DNA from: Comamonadaceae bacterium
GTDB taxonomy: Bacteria > Pseudomonadota > Gammaproteobacteria > Burkholderiales > Burkholderiaceae_C
Reading direction: 5' to 3'
Length of the DNA stretch: 64,000 nt
NCBI GenBank assembly: GCA_947450675.1
Contig: CANFWI010000002.1
Location: forward strand, 62,001-126,000
Below are positions 52,268 to 58,771 of the stretch, piece after piece. The first letter of the stretch is position 1. Every line of letters begins with the position of its first letter. The position numbers and the translations under genes are program-made. The notes beneath the pieces are model-generated. The model was given only the letters and a program-made list of their open reading frames with translations. It searched no databases and had not been told where the DNA came from.

Positions 52268-52620
52268 ATGTCGCTGAGCTTGCTGTCGATGAGTGGTTTG
52301 TTGCTACCGCTGGAGGCCCAAGCGCTGCCGTCTTTTGCGCGGCAAACCGGCCAGCCAAGCGTTTTCATTCATGCGCGCTGGTATCGACCCCGCCAACAGG
52401 ACTGCGCTCAGTGGCAGCAACCCTTGCTGGCGGTTGGCGCTGACGCGCGAGTGGGGCCTGCACAACCTGATGGTGGGAACGTCGGACATGACGGCCCGCG
52501 TTTTTGACACGGGGTCTGATGTGAGCGATACGGGTGCCTTGATGAAGATCGTCGCCCACGATCTGACGACTGAAAACATGACGGATGTGGCCGCTTACCT
52601 TCAAGCACGGCCAATCCCGT
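52268..52620 (+). pseudogene. Broken c-type cytochrome gene
   Basis: After AAAGGA, an ATG at 52268 opens a signal-peptide-like sequence leading to ALPSFARQTGQP, the usual start of a periplasmic cytochrome c. The expected CxxCH haem motif is missing: the frame reads SVFIHA and drifts. A second frame (+1 shift) later encodes MKIVAHDLTTENMTDVAAYLQ, which looks like a cytochrome c C-terminal helix, and ends at a stop near 52620. I read this as a frameshifted, internally deleted cytochrome gene. Confidence 0.6.
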
Positions 52621-52647
52621 GAAGCCCGCCTCTTGGGCAATGTGTCT

Positions 52648-52670
52648 GACGGGGATCGAACCCAATACTC
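52648..52670 (-). other. tRNA T-arm-like fragment
   Basis: Minus-strand GGGTTCGATCCCC matches the T-loop of tRNA genes and is followed by GTCAGACAC. No D-arm or anticodon arm precedes it, so this is not a tRNA gene. It may be an attachment-site scar. Confidence 0.3.
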
Positions 52671-52857
52671 GACGCCCTTTACACCACCAGTTGATCAGCC
52701 TTTTTTGCAGCATACCTTTGTAGCGCGAGCACGCTCACTGATCGCTAAAAATTCCAGACAAAGCACTCTGACCCGTGCTGCATCATGACCGAGCTTCGAT
52801 TCGTTTTGCATTGCCGAGTTTGGTGCTGTGAGTCACTGCTCACCATGTCAACCGCCA
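52671..52857. other. Degenerate intergenic DNA
   Basis: No supported gene. It separates the cytochrome remnant from the antitoxin fragment. A RES-type toxin partner was looked for downstream of the antitoxin fragment and was not found. Confidence 0.5.
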
Positions 52858-53094
52858 TCAAACCAGTCTTGACTCCAGCCGGCACCGCTCATGCAGGTAA
52901 TTGAGAGTTTCCACCAAGCCGTCGGGCCGTTCGATCAAAACGGCTGGTACGCCGCCCAAGGCTGTGTTGGGACTGCGCATCCATGCAATGCGGTTCTGGT
53001 TATCTGTGCCGACCAAGGCGTCAAGGGAACGATACACACGCACAAGCAGCAAGGACAACTGCCCTTCTTTCGACTGCGGGTCGACGCACGCACT
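52858..53094 (-). pseudogene. MbcA/ParS/Xre antitoxin (DUF2384) C-terminal fragment
   Basis: A 78-codon minus-strand frame encodes a typical DUF2384 toxin-binding domain: VRVYRSLDALVG, AWMRSPNTALGGVPAVL and GLVETLNYLHE. The frame is cut by a TGA at 53095-53097, and the expected N-terminal Xre-like helix-turn-helix is not readable in any upstream frame. A TTG at 53058 could start a 66-residue product, but a functional antitoxin is unlikely. No RES toxin follows. Confidence 0.7.
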
Positions 53095-53097
53095 TCA

Positions 53098-53310
53098 TGG
53101 ACGCAGCTCTGGTTCGGCAGAGCTATGCCTGCTGAGTTCACAGCTTCTCATATCCCAAACGACTCGACTTTTCATTCGCACGCGGGTTGGGCCTGTCCAG
53201 TTTCGGTCAGAGCACATTGCAGCCACCAGTTTGCCGACAACGTGACCTAAGTGGATGACATGGTGCCTCCATTTTTTGGGAAGCTTGCGATTCAGTTTTG
53301 ACATGCTCGC
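53098..53310. other. Non-coding or decayed DNA upstream of the Phd-ParE module
   Basis: No supported gene in either strand. It probably includes the scrambled 5' part of the DUF2384 antitoxin gene. Confidence 0.4.
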
Positions 53311-53342
53311 TTGACTTCAACTAAATTTGGTACTAAATTTAG
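53311..53342 (+). promoter_or_regulatory. Promoter and palindromic operator of the Phd-ParE operon
   Basis: TTGACT (53311-53316) and TAAATT (53334-53339), 17 bases apart, make a plausible promoter. A 22-base palindrome (CTAAATTT-N6-AAATTTAG, 53321-53342, 10 of 11 pairs) overlaps it. This is the expected layout for autorepression by the antitoxin or toxin-antitoxin complex. Confidence 0.7.
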
Positions 53343-53366
53343 ACCTTACAACATTCAAGGATCGTT

Positions 53367-53645
53367 ATGCTGTCCGCCGCCAACATCAAATCCATCTCCT
53401 ACCTGAAAAGCCATGCAGCCCAGATTTCCGAAGACCTGGAGATGAACGGCACGCCTTTTTTCATCACTCAGAATGGCGAAGCCAGCATGGTGATTGAAAG
53501 TGTCAAGTACTTTCAGGAAAAGGAAGCGCTCATCGCCGCCTTGAAAATCATCGCTCTGGGTGAGAAAGACCGCTTGCAAGGCAAAGGCATTTCCGTTGCC
53601 GCGTCACGTGCGCAACTGGCAGCAGCTCGACAACGCCGCAAGTAA
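53367..53645 (+). CDS. Phd/YefM family antitoxin
   Basis: A 92-residue antitoxin. The N-terminal Phd/YefM fold spans about residues 5-60 (IKSISYLKSHAAQIS, then FFITQNGEASMVIESVKYF), followed by a basic toxin-binding tail. Its last base overlaps the toxin start (TAATG), so the pair is translationally coupled. A palindromic operator overlaps its promoter. The frame and length look intact, unlike the surrounding gene fragments. Confidence 0.9.
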   Translation: MLSAANIKSISYLKSHAAQISEDLEMNGTPFFITQNGEASMVIESVKYFQEKEALIAALKIIALGEKDRLQGKGISVAASRAQLAAARQRRK

Positions 53646-53965
53646 TGGCCATCATCATTCTTCCCGATGCACAAGAAGATTTGCTCTCTCTTCAGGAGTA
53701 CATGCTCAACAAGTGGCGCGAGACTGACTGGCTCAATGCCGAAAACGAAATATTCGAAAAGCTGGCACTGGTTGACACCGGACTTTTGACTGGGGCGCCC
53801 GGCCAGGAGCTTGCATCCGTTGGCATCTTTGAGTACCAAAACGTCTTTACGTCACATCACAAGCTGGTCTATCGGCGAATTGACAGTGACGTTTACGTGT
53901 ACGTCATTGCTTCGCACCGTCAGGATTTCTCAACGCTATTGATAAGACGACTTCTGAAAATTTGA
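53645..53965 (+). CDS. RelE/ParE family toxin
   Basis: A 106-residue ParE/RelE-fold toxin: IIILPDAQEDLLSLQEYML N-terminal helices, then the beta-sheet core with YQNVFTSHHKLVYRRIDSDVYVYVIASHRQDF. The C-terminal DFSTLLIRRLL is typical of ParE proteins, which poison gyrase; RelE-like mRNA cleavage is the alternative. Paired with the Phd-like antitoxin. It appears complete, so the module could stabilise this otherwise decaying stretch. Confidence 0.9.
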   Translation: MAIIILPDAQEDLLSLQEYMLNKWRETDWLNAENEIFEKLALVDTGLLTGAPGQELASVGIFEYQNVFTSHHKLVYRRIDSDVYVYVIASHRQDFSTLLIRRLLKI

Positions 53966-54088
53966 CACCCCATTGACGTGACTTCGCCAGCTCATAATGC
54001 GGTAGAGGCTCCCGCTCCAGCAGCACCTTCACAGGACAATTTGGACTGCTGTCCGCCTCAGGATTTCGACTAGAGAGTTGGAGACAAA
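53966..54088. other. Short non-coding gap
   Basis: 123 bases with no gene between the toxin and the HsdR fragment. It ends in a good ribosome site (TTGGAGACAAA) for the fragment. Confidence 0.5.
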
Positions 54089-54253
54089 ATGAGCGGTGCC
54101 AAAAATTATCTGAATCCTTTTGAAATCGTGGAGCAACGCAGCTTCACCGATGGTCGCATCGTGCTCACTGGCCGCACCGCTAAACGGCGTGAAGGCAAAC
54201 GTGCAGATTACCTACTCCGCTATCGTCGTGACCTGACATGGGCAGTCGTTTAA
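54089..54253 (+). pseudogene. Type I restriction enzyme R subunit (HsdR), N-terminal fragment
   Basis: An ATG with GGAG seven bases upstream opens a 54-codon frame. It ends in KRADYLLRYRRDLTWAVV, matching the HsdR endonuclease-domain pattern KxADYLLRY...AVVEAK. The TAA falls exactly where the catalytic Glu of EAK should be. No further HsdR sequence (helicase motor) and no HsdM/HsdS follow. The gene is therefore a truncated relic, though the short peptide could still be translated. Confidence 0.7.
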
Positions 54254-54690
54254 GCCTTGCTTTCCGTATGGGTTGACAAGCTGCCTTGCACTGCACCACA
54301 GGTGCTGCCTCGGATTTTTATGGATGAGCTTTTACCCTCAACTCACGACTACATGCCATCATGCAAGCTTTGTTCTCATCAAGTTTTCACCGGTAAGCTG
54401 GCACCTACAGTTGGCACCTGCATCGGCTCAAAACCCGCATGAATGCTAGGCCATGGTGGTTGGTGCGGCTGGCGGGGATCACAAACCGGGCTGTAAGCCG
54501 CATGGAATAAAGGTTTTTTGAAGCATTTATTTTGAGATACCGCCAAAAATACCGCAAATTGTTATCAAAGGCGGTTGGCCTGTTAAAGCGCCTTTGAGCA
54601 CCCACGAGCCCGCCCATAAAAAATTGTTTTCAATTTGCACGCGCAAAAATCTGTGCAGGCGCACGCATCTCCGGCCTCAAGACGCAGAGA
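54254..54690. other. Non-coding DNA with an att-like tRNA 3'-end fragment
   Basis: No supported gene. At 54461-54490 the minus strand reads TGATCCCCGCCAGCCGCACCA-like sequence (split: GTGATCCCCG then CCAGCCGCACCA), resembling a tRNA 3' end including CCA. The stretch 54537-54555 contains ATACCGCC-AAAA-ATACCGC repeats, of the kind seen at integrase attachment sites. No integrase gene was found here. Confidence 0.35.
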
Positions 54691-54778
54691 TTTGACCCCC
54701 CTAGGGGTTCTCCAGACTCACCCACTTTTAATGTGCTGACTGTTGATTTTCATCCAAATTTGACCCCCAAGGGGTCAA
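54691..54778. repeat. Repeated palindromic IS-end-like motifs
   Basis: TTTGACCCCC appears at 54691-54700 and again at 54759-54768, each followed by a GGGG run. The second copy is a perfect 8-bp stem TTGACCCC/GGGGTCAA (54760-54778). Multiple short end-repeats of this kind are typical of insertion-sequence termini; no transposase remains. Confidence 0.45.
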
Positions 54779-54794
54779 TTCTGGGTGGAATTCA

Positions 54795-54977
54795 ACACTT
54801 GCCCGAGCCAAGAAGCATGGAACCAAGTCTGGAAAAGCCATTGGCAGGCCAGCAGCCTCGCCTAAGACTGAAGCCAGCATTCGAGAACTCAGGGAGCAGG
54901 GCATGGGCATGCTCAAAATTGCCAAGCAGCTTGGCTGGGGCGTGTCAGTGGTTCAGCGGGTGTCAGCAGAGATTTGA
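54795..54977 (+). pseudogene. Serine recombinase (resolvase/invertase) C-terminal fragment
   Basis: A frame without a start codon encodes LARAKKHGTKSGKAIGRP, then SPKTEASIRELREQGMG and MLKIAKQLGWGVSVVQRV, ending at TGA 54975-54977. This is the linker and Hin-type helix-turn-helix of a resolvase/invertase. The catalytic N-terminal domain is missing, so it is a relic of a mobile element. Confidence 0.75.
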
Positions 54978-55036
54978 AGCGGCCAAGTTGTTCGCGCTGA
55001 CCCGCCCTTCAATCAAATAATGAACGTTTGAGAAGC

Positions 55037-56794
55037 CTACTTTTTGTATTCTTTGATCAATGTCACCATGCTTTTGATCTTGAACGGCTTACCAACGTGA
55101 TCGTTCATACCCGCATCGATGCATTCTTGTCGGTCCGAAGCCATCGCATTGGCTGTCATGGCGATGATCGGCAGTTCAGTCAGCTTGAGCTGTTGGCGAA
55201 TATGCTTTGTCGCCTGCAAGCCGTCCATGATGGGCATCTGCACGTCCATCAGCACAATATCAAAACCATTGGGTGACAAGTGCAGCGCGTCGACTGCCAA
55301 TTGTCCGTTCTCCACCATCGTCACTGTGGCGCCATCTTGCTCCAGTAAAGTTTTAACAACCAATTGATTGATCAGGTTGTCTTCCGCCACAAGAACGCGC
55401 AAATCGGTCAACTGCGTGAGGTTCGTCGCACCCACAGTTTTCAGGGGTACCTCTTGTGCCAGCTTAAGTAACGTGACGGATGGCAGATTCAAGGTCAGGT
55501 CGAAATAAAAACTACTACCAGCGCCAAACTCGCTGCGCACCTGCAACTTTGAGCCCATCAATTCCAACAGACGCTGGGTAATCGATAGGCCCAAGCCGGT
55601 ACCGCCAAATCGGCGGGAGGTAGAAACATCAGCCTGAGCGAAGCTTTCAAAAATACGCCCCTGCTGCTCAAGCGACAAACCGATTCCGGTGTCGTTCACA
55701 CTGAAGGCAAGCTCCACTTCTTTGGAAGTGAGGTGTTTCAGCGTCACACTAACGTGAACCGCACCATTCGCCGTGAACTTGATGGCGTTCCCGCCTAAGT
55801 TAATCAACACTTGGTTAATACGGCTCGCATCGCCAATGACAATTTCCGGTATCAATGGATCTACATTGAACATCAAGCTGAGCGGCTTGCCGCGAAGATT
55901 GGCCGACATAATTGTTTCAAGGTCTGACACCAGATTGCTCAAAACAAAGGGCTCTGGATCAAGCGTCATCTTGCCAGCCTCGACTTTTGAAAAGTCCAAA
56001 ATGTCATCCAAGATGCCTAGCAAAGCATGTGCCGCACCTTCTGCTTTGTTGGCGTAGTCAAATTGAATCTCTTCCAACTTGGTCCGCTTGAGAAGTACCA
56101 ACAAACCCAAAATGCCGTTCATGGGCGTTCGAATTTCATGGCTCATGTTGGCTAAAAAGACCGACTTGGACAACGTGGCAGACTCTGCGGCCAATTTGGC
56201 GATCACCAGCTCGTCTGCTCGCTTGGTTTTCTCTGCACTCTGAAACTCCAACTCGGCGTTGGCGATCACCAGCTCGTCTGCTCGCTTTAGCCTCATTTCG
56301 GTTTGAAGTAGCAAAACTTTATTGAATTTATCAATATATGCATTGGCCCGATTCAATCTAATAATCGTTTTGACAGCATCCGTGATGATGCTGTTTGAAC
56401 CATTCCACAGCACTCCTCCGTCAGGCATGGATCGGGGACGTGATTTTCCGGATACCCAAACAACTTTTCTATTCAGCTTGTGAATAAATCGGTAATTTAT
56501 ATTCCAAGTTTCCAACTTGCGAGCCGATTCATCAATTGAGTCCAATAGCATTTGTAGATCATCTGGGTGAACCTGATCAAATACATTTTTGGGGTTTTCC
56601 ATTGCGGCTTCGGCGCTTACGCCACAAACTTCGAATACAGCCGGATTACAAAAAGGGATGCTGTGAGTACCATCAAAAAATTGTCGGTACTGAAAAACCA
56701 TGATGGAAATATTAAGGGTAACGTCACTCAGCTTTTCGAGCGCTTGCACATGTTCAATTTCAATTCTGGCGGATTCAACCATACAGTGCGACAC
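55037..56794 (-). CDS. PAS hybrid histidine kinase with C-terminal receiver
   Basis: A 585-residue cytoplasmic hybrid kinase. PAS domain (about residues 22-140; MVFQYRQF, PFCNPAVFEVCGV, FIHKL), a coiled-coil linker with a repeated KRADELVIA unit (about 165-205), HisKA with His219 in ANMSHEIRTPMNG, HATPase_c (about 325-445; DTGIGL, GGTGLGLS), receiver (about 465-585) with Asp517 in VLMDVQMPIMDG. No transmembrane segments. It starts 23 bases after the RsbQ-like hydrolase gene, so the pair forms an operon. Its PAS-kinase-receiver unit is closely similar to the C-terminal half of the kinase at 58772. Confidence 0.92.
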   Translation of the reverse strand: MSHCMVESARIEIEHVQALEKLSDVTLNISIMVFQYRQFFDGTHSIPFCNPAVFEVCGVSAEAAMENPKNVFDQVHPDDLQMLLDSIDESARKLETWNINYRFIHKLNRKVVWVSGKSRPRSMPDGGVLWNGSNSIITDAVKTIIRLNRANAYIDKFNKVLLLQTEMRLKRADELVIANAELEFQSAEKTKRADELVIAKLAAESATLSKSVFLANMSHEIRTPMNGILGLLVLLKRTKLEEIQFDYANKAEGAAHALLGILDDILDFSKVEAGKMTLDPEPFVLSNLVSDLETIMSANLRGKPLSLMFNVDPLIPEIVIGDASRINQVLINLGGNAIKFTANGAVHVSVTLKHLTSKEVELAFSVNDTGIGLSLEQQGRIFESFAQADVSTSRRFGGTGLGLSITQRLLELMGSKLQVRSEFGAGSSFYFDLTLNLPSVTLLKLAQEVPLKTVGATNLTQLTDLRVLVAEDNLINQLVVKTLLEQDGATVTMVENGQLAVDALHLSPNGFDIVLMDVQMPIMDGLQATKHIRQQLKLTELPIIAMTANAMASDRQECIDAGMNDHVGKPFKIKSMVTLIKEYKK

Positions 56795-56817
56795 CTAAAT
56801 TTTTAAGCTTCGAGTGC

Positions 56818-57645
56818 TCAAGTGGCTAAGGGCAAAGAAATATATTCTCGAATCGCCGCAATGACTAGATCTGGATGCGATAGATGAGCGCAGTGGCCTG
56901 CAACATCTAGTATTTGCAGCTTACTGCCTTGCAGTTGCGCATGACAAAAATCCCCAACAGACAAGGGTGCGAGACAGTCGTTTCGATGTTGAAGTATTAG
57001 ACAGGGGGGGGTTACTTTACTTAGGATAGCGCGGTCATCAGACAGAAAGCAGGCTTGGGCAAAGGTCCGCGTCATCTCGGGATCAGACGCGCAAAAACTG
57101 TCACGCAATTGGCTGGATTCTGGCTCTTGCACATGGACAAGCATCTCAGCCAAGTACTCAGCCCAGCCTAAGTAGTTAGATTTCATCATCAACAATAGAC
57201 CCTCAAGTTGCCCCAGCTCAAACCCTCCAAAATAATCAGCGTGATTTGCAAAACAGGGCGATGGACCCAGCAAGATCATGCGCTCGAACAGCTCCGGCCT
57301 AGCGAGGGAAGCGAGTAACCCAATACTGCAACTCACCGAGTGGCCGATAAACGTCACTCTGCTGTGCAGCTCCAGCTCATCGCATACGTCGAGCACGTCT
57401 TGCACGTAACCACCTAAAGTGCTGTAGCGCGATTCGTCAAAGGCCGACTTCAGGGATGTTCCGCTACCAACATAGTCAAATAGAACCTGTTGGTGGGTGC
57501 TAGCGAAGGCCGAAGTGACCTGATGCCACATATCTTGATTGCAACCTAAACCGTGCCCATAAAGGAGGGTAGGGCCGCTACTGCCAAGAATATTCACTGA
57601 ATTTCTGAGAGCTATATTTTTCAATGTTGTGATGGTGCTTGACAC
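56818..57645 (-). CDS. RsbQ-like alpha/beta hydrolase (KAI2/D14 superfamily)
   Basis: A 275-residue cytoplasmic hydrolase resembling Bacillus RsbQ throughout: LYGHGLGCNQDMW, VLFDYVGSGTS, YVQDVLDVCDEL, GPSPCF and YFGGFELGQLEGLL. The Ser-Asp-His triad is visible as Ser103 (GHSVSC), Asp223 (RNDCLAP) and His251 (AGHCAHLSHP). RsbQ supplies an unknown small-molecule signal to the PAS phosphatase RsbP; plant KAI2 and D14 receptors share the fold. Here the next gene, 23 bases on, is a PAS hybrid kinase, so the hydrolase probably makes or delivers that kinase's ligand. Confidence 0.88.
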   Translation of the reverse strand: MSSTITTLKNIALRNSVNILGSSGPTLLYGHGLGCNQDMWHQVTSAFASTHQQVLFDYVGSGTSLKSAFDESRYSTLGGYVQDVLDVCDELELHSRVTFIGHSVSCSIGLLASLARPELFERMILLGPSPCFANHADYFGGFELGQLEGLLLMMKSNYLGWAEYLAEMLVHVQEPESSQLRDSFCASDPEMTRTFAQACFLSDDRAILSKVTPPCLILQHRNDCLAPLSVGDFCHAQLQGSKLQILDVAGHCAHLSHPDLVIAAIREYISLPLAT

Positions 57646-57868
57646 TGTAAAAATTTAATATTTTACAGATGAATTTAGAAGTTCAGACTATCATTCTTAG
57701 ATTTTTAAACCACTAAAAGTATTGGTATTTAATTTAATTTTTTATCTATTAAATTAAAAAATATTTTCAAGTAAAAAATTAACTACTTTTTGGTGAAGCA
57801 ATTAACCCAATCTTCATTTCCCTGCCTGCCTGCGTCTACGGTCGTGGACAACATTAACGATTGAGCCA
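57646..57868. promoter_or_regulatory. AT-rich divergent promoter region
   Basis: 223 bases, markedly AT-rich from about 57650 to 57790 (long runs of AAATT/TTTAA), between the rsbQ-like gene and the plus-strand hypothetical gene. The composition contrasts with flanking genes and fits promoters and possibly H-NS-type silencing. Confidence 0.5.
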
Positions 57869-58405
57869 ATGACCAAGCGATGTGCCGCGCTGCACTGTGC
57901 GGAGCCAGTAGCTGGGTACAGCACTCTCTGTGAATCCCATAAGCGCACCCTTCGACGCCACGGCCATGCCCTGCAAAAAGGCATCACAGTCCAGGAGTTG
58001 AAACCTTTTCAAGATCGCATTGCAGCAAGACGAGCCAAGAACCCAGCCAACGCCACATGGGAACTGCTGCGAGGCCGCTGGGAGGCTTTGACGGCCCATG
58101 CCAAGGCCTCGCTGGATGCCTATGCCAAAGGGTCTCCAGCGATCTCTTACGACCGCCAGACGGCTGAACAGCTGGGCACGTTGCGATCCACGGTATCTGT
58201 GGATGTCGTGATCGACACGACCCTCGCCATGTTCTTAATGTGGGAGCAGAGTTCGCACAGATTCATGTGGGACAAGGCATTCAACTTTCAACTCGCAAGG
58301 CGTGTCCGTGGGCTGGCAGAAGCCAACTCAAGCAGTCATTACAGCGCCACTGAAGGCCGATGGCATTCCCTGAAACCTCTAGACATTTCTCACAACGCAA
58401 TTTGA
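57869..58405 (+). CDS. Hypothetical protein with N-terminal Cys/His cluster
   Basis: A 178-residue basic protein, not recognised. The N-terminus has Cys5, Cys10, Cys21 and His24 (CAALHC...LCESHK), a possible zinc knuckle, followed by RRHGHALQ. The rest is helical and Arg/Ala-rich. Similar Cys-His-starting proteins occur near mobile elements, which would fit its position between two paralogous kinases. It may be C-terminally truncated. Confidence 0.5.
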   Translation: MTKRCAALHCAEPVAGYSTLCESHKRTLRRHGHALQKGITVQELKPFQDRIAARRAKNPANATWELLRGRWEALTAHAKASLDAYAKGSPAISYDRQTAEQLGTLRSTVSVDVVIDTTLAMFLMWEQSSHRFMWDKAFNFQLARRVRGLAEANSSSHYSATEGRWHSLKPLDISHNAI

Positions 58406-58771
58406 TGGCGCCTGAACTTGAAAAACCCAAAATAGTTTCATTTGGCTTGCACGACAGGCCCGCTCTTTTTTTTCTGAGGCCAGTTGCTTCGCAACCTTTT
58501 CTCTGTTGCCTCTGAGTGGCCGCCGCATGAACCGATCGGAGTCTTGCGGTGACATAGCTTTAGCTGAGCTTTGATTGCAAATTCGCATACACGACCTCAT
58601 GAATAAATATGGAAGAGTCTTTAGGATAGTTACCTTCATTTGCTCCAAGACTGAATCTTCCACCTTTCACGCGTCATCGATTCAAAGATCAAACAGGACA
58701 TCCCCTTCCAATTCCTTGGATAGAGATGTCCCCTTTAGCGAGGGTCAACACTGGGGCGATTCGTATGTCCG
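58406..58771. other. Intergenic region downstream of the CHASE kinase
   Basis: 366 bases with no supported gene on either strand. A GGACATC/GATGTCC inverted repeat (58696-58702 with 58725-58731, 22-base loop) could end the minus-strand kinase transcript. A CTTTTTTTTC run lies near 58470. Confidence 0.4.

Noticed and set aside
52640..52720. Complete tRNA gene on the minus strand
   Set aside because: Only a T-arm-like stretch fits; no D-arm, anticodon arm or matching acceptor stem could be found.
54443..54500. Complete tRNA gene ending in CCA
   Set aside because: Only the last 20 or so bases resemble a tRNA; the T-loop is degenerate and the 5' half is absent.
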